This document shows positions 1 through 9,801 of a stretch of 64,000 bases of DNA, piece by piece; the first letter of the stretch is position 1; each line of letters starts with the position of its first letter. A program made the position numbers and the translations under genes. The stretch is from positions 62,001-126,000 of the forward strand of contig CAJXKJ010000002.1 in the NCBI GenBank assembly GCA_913055605.1, given 5' to 3'. The notes below the pieces were generated by a model. It did no database searches, had not been told where the DNA came from, and was given only the letters and a program-made list of their open reading frames with translations. This DNA comes from an uncultured Euryhalocaulis sp. GTDB lineage: Bacteria > Pseudomonadota > Alphaproteobacteria > Caulobacterales > Maricaulaceae.

Positions 1-408
1 ATGGAAATCGTGGGACAGCCACAGGCGCGTATTCTCGTGCGCGACGATATTGCCGCCGGCCGCGCCGACGGTCTCGTTGCTGCCGGTCTGTTCCAGGTGC
101 CAGTGGGTGTTGAACAGCGTCTTCACCCGGTCCTGCCCCGTCTCGCGCGCCAGATACTCCAGCAGCGCCACGGAATGTTCCTTTGCGCCGCCATCGACCA
201 GGACCAGCCCGTCCGCCTCGGCGCCCGCGACCACCGCGCCGCCCGCGCCGCGCACGGCGATCAGCCCGCCCGGCAGCTGCTCGGCGCTCAGCGCCGCGCC
301 CGCGGCCTCCTGCGCGAACGCGCCCCACGGCGCGCCAAGGGGCGCGGCCAGGGCCGCGCCGCCGGCGGCGGCTTTCAGAATGTCCCTGCGGCGGGGTCGG
401 TCGGTCAC
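1..408 (-). CDS. MBL-fold-like secreted protein, N-terminal part (continues beyond the window), twin-arginine-like signal
   Basis: Reverse-strand frame starting GTG at 408: MTDRPRRRDILKAAAGGAALAAP...FNTHWHLEQTGSNETVGAAGGNIVAHENTRLWLSHDFH; AGGAG upstream of GTG; paralogous to 9802..10737. Confidence 0.75.
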   Translation of the reverse strand, partial: MTDRPRRRDILKAAAGGAALAAPLGAPWGAFAQEAAGAALSAEQLPGGLIAVRGAGGAVVAGAEADGLVLVDGGAKEHSVALLEYLARETGQDRVKTLFNTHWHLEQTGSNETVGAAGGNIVAHENTRLWLSHDFH

Positions 409-608
409 GTCAACTCCTACGTAAGTCTATATTTTTCTTTATCTTTATATGGGGTCTGCGGGATCGTTATGCAATCGTTCCAGCGCCCGCCCGGTCCTCG
501 CCCTAAACGCCTGCGGGCATTGCCGGATTTCGGAAAAAGCTAGCACGAACCGGCCCACCGGGCAGGTTAAACCCCTGTCATCGGTTCAAATTTCGGGGAG
601 TTGGCGTC

Positions 609-1100
609 TCAGGCCAGAATCCAGCCGATCCGCCCCGCCGCGTCGCGCTGCGCGGCCTCCACCACGGCGCGCAGGGCGCTTTCATGGTCCGACTGGCCAC
701 TCGCGGCCCCCTCGCGGATCTCGAACCGGGCGCGCAGCCCGGATTCCGCCGCCGCCCCGCGCAGGATCAGATAATCCGCCCAGCGCGTCAGGCCGATCAC
801 CGGCGCGCCCCCCGTTTGCAGGCCCTGCAGGCGCGGCAGCAGCGCCCCGGTCCAGAAGCGCAGCGTATCGGCGCGCTCCGGGATCGCGGCCAGATGCGCC
901 CCGGCCAGATGCGCCATGCGGCGGGCCCGCGCCCCCTCGATCCCGGAATCGGTGACCAGCAGGGCCGCCGCGCCGCCGCGTCCCGCCCGTTCGGCGTCGC
1001 AGGCCTGCGCCGCGCCGGCCGAGGCCGCGGTCAGCGCCGCCCCCGCCGCCATCATCTGGCGGCGCGTCCATATCAGGCGCGGGTCGAAATCGGCGCTCAT
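609..1100 (-). CDS. Hypothetical secreted protein (Tat-like N-terminus)
   Basis: 163 aa ORF MSADFDPRLIWTRRQMMAAGAALTAASAGAAQAC; start overlaps the stop of the cytochrome gene (1097). Confidence 0.7.
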   Translation of the reverse strand: MSADFDPRLIWTRRQMMAAGAALTAASAGAAQACDAERAGRGGAAALLVTDSGIEGARARRMAHLAGAHLAAIPERADTLRFWTGALLPRLQGLQTGGAPVIGLTRWADYLILRGAAAESGLRARFEIREGAASGQSDHESALRAVVEAAQRDAAGRIGWILA

Positions 1101-1465
1101 TCGGAGTCCTCCTCAGCAGCGGCGGCGACCAGATAGTCGGAGATCGCGGCCAGCTGCGCGTCCGACACCTCGCCCCGGCTGATGCGCGGCATGTTGCCGA
1201 TGCCGTTACGGATCGCCGCCTCGATATAGTCCGGGGTCAGGATGTCGCGGTTTTCCAGCATCGGGCTGTTGGTCTGGTCGCGCTTGGCGATCAGGAACGT
1301 CCCCATGCCGGTCACCATGTTCGCCTCGCGGTGGCACATGGCGCATTTCTCGTCGAACAGCGCCCGGCCGCTCTCCTCTGCGGGCGTGCCCTGAAGGTCC
1401 TGACCCTGCGCGGCGCCGGCCAGCGCCAGCACGATCATGGCCGGAAGGAATCGTTTCGCGCTCAT
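1097..1465 (-). CDS. Class I cytochrome c, secreted
   Basis: Signal peptide plus CAMCH heme motif; overlaps neighbouring genes by 4 bp. Confidence 0.9.
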   Translation of the reverse strand: MSAKRFLPAMIVLALAGAAQGQDLQGTPAEESGRALFDEKCAMCHREANMVTGMGTFLIAKRDQTNSPMLENRDILTPDYIEAAIRNGIGNMPRISRGEVSDAQLAAISDYLVAAAAEEDSE

Positions 1466-3018
1466 GTGCGGCTGCTCCGGCGCTCGGCGGCCCAGACCCC
1501 GCTCTTGCCCGGCGACAGCACGCCATTGGGGTCCAGCGCGTCCTTCACCTTCTCGTTCAGGCGGCGCAGGGCGTGATCGTTGAAATCATAGGTGTCGGCG
1601 ATCAGGTCCATGTATTCGATATGGGCGCGGTACTCGCCATAGCCCTCGGCATGGGCGTCGGCGACCAGGGCGCGGAACATAGCGGTCACCCGCTCCACCA
1701 TCGCCGGGTCGTCCTTGTTGAACTGGATCGCGTTGACGTTGGTGATGTGGCGCTCCGCCATCGCGAAACTGCCCTGATAGTCGTGGTCGAACTCGTCGTA
1801 TCGCGCCTTGGTGCGCCGGAACTGGGCCATGGCCAGGTCGCCGCTGGCCGGCAGCGCGGGCGAATAGCCGATATGGCCGCCGCGCCCGCCGTGCCAGTTC
1901 ACGCTCTGCAGCGGCATGGTCATCGGCGCGCCGACCCAGGCGTCGCGCGTCATTTCCTGCCCCCGCGTCCAGGCCGGCGCCTCCAGCGACAGCAAATCGT
2001 GCTTCTCGAACTCGGCGCGGATGCGGTTGATGGCGGCCAGATTGATGTCCTCATAGCCGTAGACCCGCATCGACAGGCCCCACCAGCCCAGGCCGAACTG
2101 GGCGCGGATCTGGTCGATCACGTCGTCGGGCACCCGGCCCGGCCCGTCATACCATTCGTCGCGCCGCGTCAGGGCGGCGGCCACGCGCATCCAGTTGCCG
2201 AAACTGGGCGCCTGCTGCAGCAGGCCCTCGCGGCGGAATTTCGCCACCAGATCGACCGCCCAGCCGAGGTCGTCCGGGTTCGGCAGCTCCAGGTTCAGGC
2301 CGTGCATCGCCTCGGGCTCCGGCATCAGCCAGACGCCCGCCTTGGTCACCACGCCGAAATTGGACTGGAAGAACATCCCGTCCCAGGACGGGCCATAGCC
2401 ATAGGGGTGCAGCGTCCAGTTGGGGGAGCCGGCCATCGCGCCCATGCCGGTGCGCACCAGCTCGCCGTCCGGCAGCACCACCTCCAGCCCGTGCACCTTG
2501 GAGGCGTGATCGCCATAGGTCGTGTAGCCGACGCCGCGGTCCAGCGCGTTGCCGATCACGCTGCCCCAGCTGTTTCCCGGCACCGACAGCCAGAACGGCA
2601 GATTGTTCGCCTGCACATGATCGTAGAGGTCGAAGAAGCCGACGCCCGGCTCCAGCAGCGCGGTGCCGAACTCCTCGTCGATCTCGATCTTCTTCATGCG
2701 GGAAAGATCCAGGACGATGGTCCCGGACATCACCGGCGCCGCGCCGCCATAGCCGAAATTCTTGCCCCGGCTGATCACCCAGAGCGGCGTCTTGTGCACA
2801 TTCGCCGCGCGCACCACCGCCTGCACTTCCTCGGCGGTTTGCGGCGCCACGGCGGCGGCCGGCGCGTGCGCGTCCTGGTCCCAGGCGAACTGGTCCAGAT
2901 ACGTATCGCGGTCCAGATCGGTGGCCAGCACCCAGTCGTCGCCGACGATCCCGGCGAAGTCCTTCAGCGCCGCGTCGAACTGCGCGGCCGACAGGCCATC
3001 GGGCAGCACAAGTCTCAT
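1462..3018 (-). CDS. FAD-binding oxidase, vanillyl-alcohol oxidase / 4-cresol dehydrogenase (PCMH) family flavoprotein
   Basis: 518 aa; PGNSWGSVIGNALDRGVGYTTYGDH and GEYRAHIEYMD motifs typical of VAO/PCMH; coupled to a cytochrome c gene. Confidence 0.88.
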   Translation of the reverse strand: MRLVLPDGLSAAQFDAALKDFAGIVGDDWVLATDLDRDTYLDQFAWDQDAHAPAAAVAPQTAEEVQAVVRAANVHKTPLWVISRGKNFGYGGAAPVMSGTIVLDLSRMKKIEIDEEFGTALLEPGVGFFDLYDHVQANNLPFWLSVPGNSWGSVIGNALDRGVGYTTYGDHASKVHGLEVVLPDGELVRTGMGAMAGSPNWTLHPYGYGPSWDGMFFQSNFGVVTKAGVWLMPEPEAMHGLNLELPNPDDLGWAVDLVAKFRREGLLQQAPSFGNWMRVAAALTRRDEWYDGPGRVPDDVIDQIRAQFGLGWWGLSMRVYGYEDINLAAINRIRAEFEKHDLLSLEAPAWTRGQEMTRDAWVGAPMTMPLQSVNWHGGRGGHIGYSPALPASGDLAMAQFRRTKARYDEFDHDYQGSFAMAERHITNVNAIQFNKDDPAMVERVTAMFRALVADAHAEGYGEYRAHIEYMDLIADTYDFNDHALRRLNEKVKDALDPNGVLSPGKSGVWAAERRSSRT

Positions 3019-3098
3019 CGATTCCTCCCCGCGCCGAGCTTCTTGTCGGTCGCGCTGCAGGATGAGGTTACCGCCTTCGGGTCTGCGGCAAAACCGGC

Positions 3099-3404
3099 CT
3101 AGGCCGCGTTCAGGGTCGGGATCGCGGCAATCTCAGCGGCCAGGTCGGAATGCGCTTTCCGCAGGTCATACGTATCCTGCAAACGCAGCCAGATTTCAGG
3201 CCCGTTGCCGCACAGCTTTCCGATGCGCAGGGCCATCTGCGCGGTCACCGGCTGTTTCTCGTTGAGGATGTCGTAGAGCGACTGCCGGGAAATCCCCAGC
3301 AGGCTGGCAATCTCCGTCTTGGGGCGGCCAAGGGCCGGCAGCACATCCTCCCGCAGAATTTCACCCGGATGCACGGCCCGAAGGCCGGATTGGAGATCGG
3401 TCAT
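3099..3404 (-). CDS. higA: HigA-family antitoxin (XRE HTH)
   Basis: VHPGEILREDVLPALGRPKTEIASLLGISRQSLYDILNEKQPVTAQMALRIGK. Confidence 0.9.
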   Translation of the reverse strand: MTDLQSGLRAVHPGEILREDVLPALGRPKTEIASLLGISRQSLYDILNEKQPVTAQMALRIGKLCGNGPEIWLRLQDTYDLRKAHSDLAAEIAAIPTLNAA

Positions 3405-3445
3405 CTAGGCCTCCTGCCTCTCACGCCCGGCCAGTCCGCGCGCGT

Positions 3446-3724
3446 TCAGTGATAGTCCTCCAGATCGACATCCACGGCGTCTTCGCCGTCCCAGCCGAAT
3501 GTAATCCGCCAGTTGCCGCTGGCGTCGACCGCATAACGCCCCTTCGCCTCGCCTTTCAGCCCGTGAAAGCGATAACCGGGAAAGTTCATGTCTTCGGGCC
3601 GTCTGGCGGCGCCCAGCGCCGCCAGAATACGCTCGACGCGCGCGACATTCGGAACGGACAGTTTCGACGGATCGCCCTTCTGGACAAGCCGGCGCAACGC
3701 CTTGCTCCGGATCGAACGGATCAT
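3446..3724 (-). CDS. higB: RelE/HigB-family toxin
   Basis: MIRSIRSKALRRLVQKGDPSKL...FPGYRFHGLKGEAKGRYAVDASGNWRITFGWDGEDAVDVDLEDYH; sits directly upstream of higA. Confidence 0.9.
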   Translation of the reverse strand: MIRSIRSKALRRLVQKGDPSKLSVPNVARVERILAALGAARRPEDMNFPGYRFHGLKGEAKGRYAVDASGNWRITFGWDGEDAVDVDLEDYH

Positions 3725-3731
3725 CGCGTAA

Positions 3732-3760
3732 ATGTATGCCGATGCCTGACAAAATGTCAA
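3732..3760 (-). promoter_or_regulatory. Sigma70-like promoter for higBA
   Basis: On the minus strand TTGACA (3760-3755), 17-bp spacer, ATACAT (3737-3732); start codon A at 3724. Confidence 0.7.
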
Positions 3761-3767
3761 GTGGTAG

Positions 3768-3796
3768 TTGACACCCGTTGAACCGGCCGGAATAGT
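3768..3796 (+). promoter_or_regulatory. Divergent sigma70-like promoter for the DUF3237 gene
   Basis: TTGACA (3768-3773), 17-bp spacer, AATAGT (3791-3796), 25 bp before the ATG at 3822. Confidence 0.5.
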
Positions 3797-3821
3797 GGGC
3801 GCAAACATAAGGGGAAACGTT

Positions 3822-4322
3822 ATGGCCGACAGCGATCTGCCCAGCCCGCCGGGTCTCGAATTCGCGTTCGAGGTCCGCCTGAAATTCGAACGCCACGACA
3901 TGATCCCGGACACGCCCTTCGGCTTCGCCCGCGGCGCGGTCTATCTGGACGAGGGGGAGTTTGACGGCCCGCTCCTGCGCGGCACGGCGGTGCCGGCCTC
4001 CGGCGGCGACTGGGCGATCTTCCGCCCCGACGGCACGCTGCGGCTGGACGCCCGCTACATGCTGAAGGAAGCCGACGGCACGATCATCATGATCCACAAC
4101 CAGGGCTATCTCTGGGGCCGCCAGCCGGACACGATGGACAAGCTGCGCCGCTTCGGCTTCGAAAACGGGCCGGAGGTCGACCCTGACGAATATTATTTCC
4201 GCACCGCGCCGATCTTCGAGGCGCCGCAGGGCAAGCACGACTGGCTGACCCGGCACCTCTTCATCGGCGTCGGCCGGCGCGTCATCGGCGGCAACCAGAT
4301 CCGCTATTTCAAGGTTCTGTAA
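3822..4322 (+). CDS. DUF3237 domain-containing protein
   Basis: LEFAFEVRLKFE...GTAVPASGGDWAIFRPDGTLRLDARYMLKEADGTIIMIHNQGYL; AAGGGGAAA upstream. Confidence 0.85.
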   Translation: MADSDLPSPPGLEFAFEVRLKFERHDMIPDTPFGFARGAVYLDEGEFDGPLLRGTAVPASGGDWAIFRPDGTLRLDARYMLKEADGTIIMIHNQGYLWGRQPDTMDKLRRFGFENGPEVDPDEYYFRTAPIFEAPQGKHDWLTRHLFIGVGRRVIGGNQIRYFKVL

Positions 4323-4345
4323 GCGCCATCCTCGCCGAATGAAAA

Positions 4346-4374
4346 AAGCCCGGGCTTTCGGCCCGGGCTTTTCT
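4346..4374. terminator. Intrinsic terminator between convergent genes
   Basis: AAGCCCGGGC-TTTCG-GCCCGGGCTT perfect hairpin flanked by A-tract and T-tract. Confidence 0.9.
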
Positions 4375-4406
4375 GTTTGCGGATGGCGGTGCCTATTGCG
4401 CCAAGC

Positions 4407-5984
4407 CTATTGCGACAGCCCCGCCGTCACCTCGCCGCGGCCCGCGGCGATCAGTTCTTCGGTGGTCAGCGGCGCCTGACGCTCGGGCACGGGAATGCCC
4501 TGTTCGCGCATCGCCGCCTCGATCAGGTCCGCCATTTCGGGCAGCAGGCCGACGACATTATTGCCGCCAAAGCCCAGCCGGTCGGCGCGGCCCGTCGCAT
4601 AGTCGCGCGGGATCAGACCGCGGTCGTCCTCGGCCGTCAGGTCGGCGCCCTGGTCGATCAGGAATTGCGCGACCTTCAGGCGGTTGGCGCGCGCGGCCGA
4701 ATGCAGCGGCGCCTGGCCGCCCTGTCCGGCCTCGTTCACGTCCGCGCCGCCGTCCAGCAGGATGCCCATCGCCTCCACGACCGTATCCTCGGTCTTCATG
4801 CTGCCGCGCGTGCCGCCGGATCCGGCCGCCGCCGCGAAGGGCGTCAGGCCATAGCCGTTCGGAATGTCGATCCGCGCGCCCCGGTCGATCAGCAGCTGCA
4901 GCATCTCCAGATCGCCGCCATAGGCCGCGCGCAGAAGCGGCGTCGCCCCGGTGGTCAGCGCCTGATCGTCGGCGCCGCGGTCATAGACGATATTGCGCGG
5001 CGGCGGCGTGTTCTTCAGGCGGATATTCGGATCGGCGCCCCGGTCCAGCAGCATCGTCGCGATGTCCAGCCCGGTCGTCTCGTCCATGGACGGCAGGTCG
5101 GGACGGGCGCCCTGCGGCACCACGTTCATGTCAGCCGCGGCGTAGAGCGGGGTGCGGCCCCACCAGTCCCATTTGTTCACGTCGGCGCCGGCTTCGATCA
5201 GCGCCTTCGCCGCGTCGAACTTGAAATTCAGCAGCGCCGCGATCAGCGGCGTCGCGCCGTCCGGATCGGTGATGTCGGGATCGGCCCCGCCCGCGATCAG
5301 ATGGTCGATGCACGCCACGCAGCCTTCGCGCGCGGCGTAGAGCAGCGGCGACAGGCCGCCGGAGAACATTTCCTTGATGCGCGGTTCTGAGGTCAGGCGG
5401 CGCTCCCAGTCGCGAGCCGTGGCGCGGGCGTTCGGATCGGCCCCGGCCTCCAGCAGCACGTCGATCATCTCCGGCTGGCCCTGCGCGGCGGCCCACATCA
5501 GGGCGGTCTGGCCACCCCATTGCTCGCGCGCGTTCACGTCCGCGCCGGCGTCCAGCAGCAGCTCCGCCGCCGCGACATTGCCGGTGCGCGCCACCGCCAT
5601 CAGGGCGGTCTGGCCTTCGGGATTGGGGGATTCCGGATCGGCGCCGGCGTCCAGCAGCAGCTCGATGATGCCGGTATTGCCGACCGCCGCGGCTTCCTGC
5701 AGCGGCGTCACGCCATAATCGTTGGCGGCGTTCACGTCGGCCCGCTTGCGGATCAGCTGGCGCACCAGCTCCGCGTCCTCATAGTGCGCGGCCCACAGCA
5801 AAGCGGTGGAGCCGTCCGGCTCCGCCGCGTTGACGTCGACGCCGCGCTTCTTGGCCAGATCCATCGCCGCGTCGACATCGCGGCTCTTCACCGCGCCGAT
5901 CAGCGACGGGTCGTCGGCCGCGAGGGCGGCGGCCGGGGCGGCCGCCGTCAACAGCAGGGCAGCCGCCCAGGCTTTCATGATCAC
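4407..5984 (-). CDS. Secreted ankyrin-repeat protein
   Basis: Signal peptide and many ANK repeats (DGSTALLWAAHYEDAELVRQLI..., GGADVNEAGQGGQAPLHSAARANRLKVAQFLIDQGADL). Confidence 0.92.
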   Translation of the reverse strand: MIMKAWAAALLLTAAAPAAALAADDPSLIGAVKSRDVDAAMDLAKKRGVDVNAAEPDGSTALLWAAHYEDAELVRQLIRKRADVNAANDYGVTPLQEAAAVGNTGIIELLLDAGADPESPNPEGQTALMAVARTGNVAAAELLLDAGADVNAREQWGGQTALMWAAAQGQPEMIDVLLEAGADPNARATARDWERRLTSEPRIKEMFSGGLSPLLYAAREGCVACIDHLIAGGADPDITDPDGATPLIAALLNFKFDAAKALIEAGADVNKWDWWGRTPLYAAADMNVVPQGARPDLPSMDETTGLDIATMLLDRGADPNIRLKNTPPPRNIVYDRGADDQALTTGATPLLRAAYGGDLEMLQLLIDRGARIDIPNGYGLTPFAAAAGSGGTRGSMKTEDTVVEAMGILLDGGADVNEAGQGGQAPLHSAARANRLKVAQFLIDQGADLTAEDDRGLIPRDYATGRADRLGFGGNNVVGLLPEMADLIEAAMREQGIPVPERQAPLTTEELIAAGRGEVTAGLSQ

Positions 5985-7279
5985 ACCTCCGCCAGCACGC
6001 CGGTGGAGTCGCCGTGATGGTCTTTCTCCACCCCGGCGCGGTCCAGCATGGTCAGCATCAGGTTCGCCAGCGGCGTGTCCTGCGGATAGTTGACGTGCTG
6101 TCCGCCCTTCACCGCGCCGCCGGCCTTGCCGACCAGAACCGACGGGATCGGGTCGTTATTGTGCAGGTTCGAATTGGCCATGCCGGACCCGTACAGGACC
6201 AGCGAATTGTCCAGCAGCATGCCGTCCCCGTCCGGGGTTTCGGCCAGCTTGCCGGTGAACCGGGCGAAGGTGGACAGCAGCCATTGCTGCACGTTCGACA
6301 GACGCTCCTTCTTCGCCGGGTCGTCCTGGTGGTGCGACAGCGGGTGGAAGGCGTCGGACACGCCGATATTGTTGAACGTGCGCATCGACACTTCGCGGTC
6401 GGTCATGAAGGTGACCACGCGCGTCAGGTCCGCCTGATAGGCCAGCGCCCACAAATCGTACATCATGTTCAGGTGCTGCTCGAAATCGCTCGGGATGCCC
6501 ACCGGGGCTTCCGGGATGTCGAGGCCCGACATGTCCTGCGCCTGCAGCTTCTGCAGCTGGCTTTCGATCTCGCGCACGGAGTCCAGATAGTTCTCCATGG
6601 AGACCTTGTCGGCCTTGCCCAGGCTCGCTTTCAGCGAGGAGGCGTCCTCGGCCACCAGGTCCAGCAGGCTGCCGGTCTCGGCGACGATCGCCTCGCGCTC
6701 CTCGGCCGTGTCGCCTTGGCCGAACAGGCGGTAGAACAGCTTCCGCGGATTGGCTTCCATCGGCAGCCGCTGGCTCGGCGTGCGGAACGCGATCGTCGAG
6801 GCGTAGGAGCCGCTATTGGTGCCGCTCGCGGCGGTCGCCAGCTCCAGCGACGGGAACGGCGTTTCCTGGCCGATCCGCTGCGCGGCGATCTGGTCGACGG
6901 ACACGCCGTCTTCCGGATTACCGTTGCCTTCCGGCGCCACGTTCCGCAGCCAGGTGCCGGCCTTGATGCCGTGCGGGTCCGGGCTTTCGCCGGGCCTGTT
7001 GCGCAGGCCGCTGACCACGGTGACGTGGTCGCGATAGGGCTCCAGCGGCTTCAGAATCTTCGAGAATTCGAAGCCCGCGCCGGTCGCCCCGGGGCGCCAG
7101 TATTCCTGCACCGCGCCGTGCGGCACATAGACGAAGCCCAGCCGCTTCTTCGGCGCGGCGGCGGTCTGCGCCAGCGCCGTGGAGGCGGGAACCATCGCGT
7201 CCAGCAGCGGCAGCGCGATCGAGGCGCCGGCCCCGCGCAGCACGGTCCGCCGCGACAGATGGAGTTTGCGAATGTTCAT
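5981..7279 (-). CDS. DUF1552 domain-containing protein (Tat-like signal)
   Basis: SRRTVLRGAGASIALPLLDAMVP...RLGFVYVPHGAVQEYWRP...LVLYGSGMANSNLHNNDPIPSVLVGKAGG. Confidence 0.88.
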   Translation of the reverse strand: MNIRKLHLSRRTVLRGAGASIALPLLDAMVPASTALAQTAAAPKKRLGFVYVPHGAVQEYWRPGATGAGFEFSKILKPLEPYRDHVTVVSGLRNRPGESPDPHGIKAGTWLRNVAPEGNGNPEDGVSVDQIAAQRIGQETPFPSLELATAASGTNSGSYASTIAFRTPSQRLPMEANPRKLFYRLFGQGDTAEEREAIVAETGSLLDLVAEDASSLKASLGKADKVSMENYLDSVREIESQLQKLQAQDMSGLDIPEAPVGIPSDFEQHLNMMYDLWALAYQADLTRVVTFMTDREVSMRTFNNIGVSDAFHPLSHHQDDPAKKERLSNVQQWLLSTFARFTGKLAETPDGDGMLLDNSLVLYGSGMANSNLHNNDPIPSVLVGKAGGAVKGGQHVNYPQDTPLANLMLTMLDRAGVEKDHHGDSTGVLAEV

Positions 7280-7330
7280 CTGATTCCTCCTTTGGAATCT
7301 CTTCCCCTAATAGATTGGTATCGTTGGCCT

Positions 7331-9793
7331 TTATTGCAAGGACGCTTCTTGAACCTCTTCGGCGTCGGCCGCGGCTTTCATCGTGAACTGATCGCTGTTC
7401 ACCACGCCCAGGATGACGGACGAGAAGTGATAGTCGTCCTCCGCCGCCGCGTGCACGATCTCGCGGACGCGCGGCATGTCGCGATAGTCCAGAACCCGGC
7501 CGGTGGCGTACATCATCAGCTTCTGCGTGATGGTCTGCACGAACTGGTCGGGACGCTCCATCAGCGCCTCGCGCAGCTGGATCGGATCGGCCAGCGGATC
7601 GCCGTTCGGCATCACCGCGGAGCTGTCGATCGCGGTCCGCGCGAAGCGGTCCATTTCCCGCCAGCGCCCCGTGGCGTCGAAATTCTCCAGCACGAAGCCC
7701 AGCGGGTCCATGATGCCGTGGCAGGAATTGCACGACGGGTTGGCGCGGTGGGCGACCAGGCGCTCGCGCACGGTCAGCGGCTTTTCGCCTTCCTTGGTTT
7801 CGGGGAACGCCTCCACGTTCGGCGGCGGCGCCGCCGGCGGGGTGCCCATGATGTTTTCCAGCACATAGGCGCCGCGCAGCACCGGCGAGGTCCGGTTCGG
7901 ATAGGCCGCGCTCATCAGGATCGCGCCCTTGCCCAGCAGGCCGTAGCGCGCCGGATTGTCCAGCGTCACCTTGCGGAACCGGTCGCCCTTCACGTCGGTC
8001 ATGTCGTAGTGCAGGGCCAGGTCCTCGTTCGCGAAGGTGTAGTCCGCGGTCAGCAGGTCGGTGACCGGCTGGTCGTTGCGGAACACGTCGTCCACGAACA
8101 TGTGGATTTCCTGCACGAACAGCTCGCGGATATTGCCCGGCACGTCGGCGAAGATCATCGGGTCGGGATCGACCTCGCCCAGATGCGGGATATGCAGCCA
8201 CTGGTGCGCGAAATTGCTGGCCAGCGTTTCCGATTTCGGATCGGCCAGCATCCGGCGCACCTGCGCCTCCAGCACTTTCGGCTCGGTCAGGCGGCCCTCT
8301 TCGGCGACGCTCAGCAGCTCGTCGTCGGGAAGCGTCGACCACAGGAAGAAAGACAGGCGCGAGGCCAGCTCAAGATCGGTCAGCGGATAGGCCGCGCCCG
8401 GCTCCGCGTCGGCCGGGGTCGGCTCGGTGCGGTACAGGAATTTCGGGCTGGCCAGGATCGCGGTCAGCGCGCGGCGGATCGACAGGTCGAAGCCTTCGCT
8501 GGCGCTCGCCTGCTCCCACACGCCCATCAGCTCTTCCATGTCGCCGTCGGTGACGTCGCCGCGGAAGGCCAGGCGCGCGGTGTCGTGGATGATCTCCCGC
8601 GCGCAGTCCGCCTCCTGCGACGCGTCCTCCGGATAGCAGGTGAAGATCTTGTTGCGCGCCGGCGTCGGCGAAACCCCGGTCGGGTCGTACGGGCCCAGGA
8701 TTTCGAAGCTGTTCAGGCGGATGATGTTGTTGTTGCCGCCGCCCGGACGGATCGGGGAGAGCAGGCCCTCATGCTCCGCGAAGCTGCGGTGCAGGAAGGT
8801 CACCGCGACGGTGTGCGGGCCGGCTTCGGCGTCGAAACGGATGTCCTTCAGGCGCTGGTTGATCATGTCGACCGCCGGGTCGCCGATCTGGTCGATGGCG
8901 CGCAGGTCTTCGCCGCCGCCGATATCCAGCTCGAAGATTTTCTCGCCGTCATAGGTGGCGATGACGGTGTGCGTGAACTCCTGGTTCGCCACCCACAGGC
9001 GCTGCGCCAGATTGCCGATATTCAGGACGTACTCGCCGTCCGCCGGGAAATAGTGCTCGACCGCCATGCCGCCGCGCGTGCCCAGGGGCAGGCCCTCGAC
9101 ATGGGTCTCCTGGTCGCCGCTGTCGCCGGTGACGTTGTAGACCGCGCCGCCGGTGCGGGCGTTCGGGTCGCCGATCGCCTGCGCCGCGACGGTGCGGGCG
9201 GCGTTCAGCGACTGCTCCAGGAAGGACGGGGAGACGTTCAGCGCCTCGGCGATATTGTCGAAGCCGTCGGCGGAGGCGTCCTGCGGCAGCAGCGCCTCGG
9301 CCTCGACCTCGATGCCCAGCAGGTCGCGGATCGCGTTGGCGTATTCCTTCCGGTTCAGCCGGTGCAGCGGGACGTGGCCGACCCATTCCTGCATGCCGCC
9401 GACATGGTCCAGATAGGATTCCATCCAGCCGACGAATTCATAGCGCGCGGCGTCGTCGGGCATCGCCTCGGCGCTGATCGGCGGCATCAGGGAGCCGCGC
9501 AGCTTCTCCACCGCGTGCTCCCAGACGGCCGCGTCCTCGGCGACCATGTCCATCGACATGGTGTCGAACGCGATCCCGCCGGCCCAGTCGGTGAAGTTGT
9601 GACACTCCACGCAATACTGGTTCACGAATTCGAATTTTTCGTCGCCCTGGTCGATCGCGTCGAAGGTCGCGGCGGCTTCCTCCGCGTCGATCTCGGCCGG
9701 GTGCGTTTCGTCGCCGTGCGCAAGGGCTGGCGCGGCGGCCAGCAGCGCGGGGACGGCGGCGAAGGCGAACAGGGAATTACGGCGCATGGTCAT
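7331..9793 (-). CDS. DUF1592/DUF1588/DUF1585-type secreted protein with two heme-binding motifs
   Basis: CVECH near the N-terminus, CNSCHGIMDPLGFVLENFDATGRWR near the C-terminus; paired with DUF1552. Confidence 0.88.
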   Translation of the reverse strand: MTMRRNSLFAFAAVPALLAAAPALAHGDETHPAEIDAEEAAATFDAIDQGDEKFEFVNQYCVECHNFTDWAGGIAFDTMSMDMVAEDAAVWEHAVEKLRGSLMPPISAEAMPDDAARYEFVGWMESYLDHVGGMQEWVGHVPLHRLNRKEYANAIRDLLGIEVEAEALLPQDASADGFDNIAEALNVSPSFLEQSLNAARTVAAQAIGDPNARTGGAVYNVTGDSGDQETHVEGLPLGTRGGMAVEHYFPADGEYVLNIGNLAQRLWVANQEFTHTVIATYDGEKIFELDIGGGEDLRAIDQIGDPAVDMINQRLKDIRFDAEAGPHTVAVTFLHRSFAEHEGLLSPIRPGGGNNNIIRLNSFEILGPYDPTGVSPTPARNKIFTCYPEDASQEADCAREIIHDTARLAFRGDVTDGDMEELMGVWEQASASEGFDLSIRRALTAILASPKFLYRTEPTPADAEPGAAYPLTDLELASRLSFFLWSTLPDDELLSVAEEGRLTEPKVLEAQVRRMLADPKSETLASNFAHQWLHIPHLGEVDPDPMIFADVPGNIRELFVQEIHMFVDDVFRNDQPVTDLLTADYTFANEDLALHYDMTDVKGDRFRKVTLDNPARYGLLGKGAILMSAAYPNRTSPVLRGAYVLENIMGTPPAAPPPNVEAFPETKEGEKPLTVRERLVAHRANPSCNSCHGIMDPLGFVLENFDATGRWREMDRFARTAIDSSAVMPNGDPLADPIQLREALMERPDQFVQTITQKLMMYATGRVLDYRDMPRVREIVHAAAEDDYHFSSVILGVVNSDQFTMKAAADAEEVQEASLQ

Positions 9794-9801
9794 AACTCTT
9801 C

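Noticed and set aside
4407-5984. Repetitive DNA within the ankyrin gene considered as a tandem-repeat element
   Set aside because: Fully explained by degenerate ankyrin repeats at the protein level.
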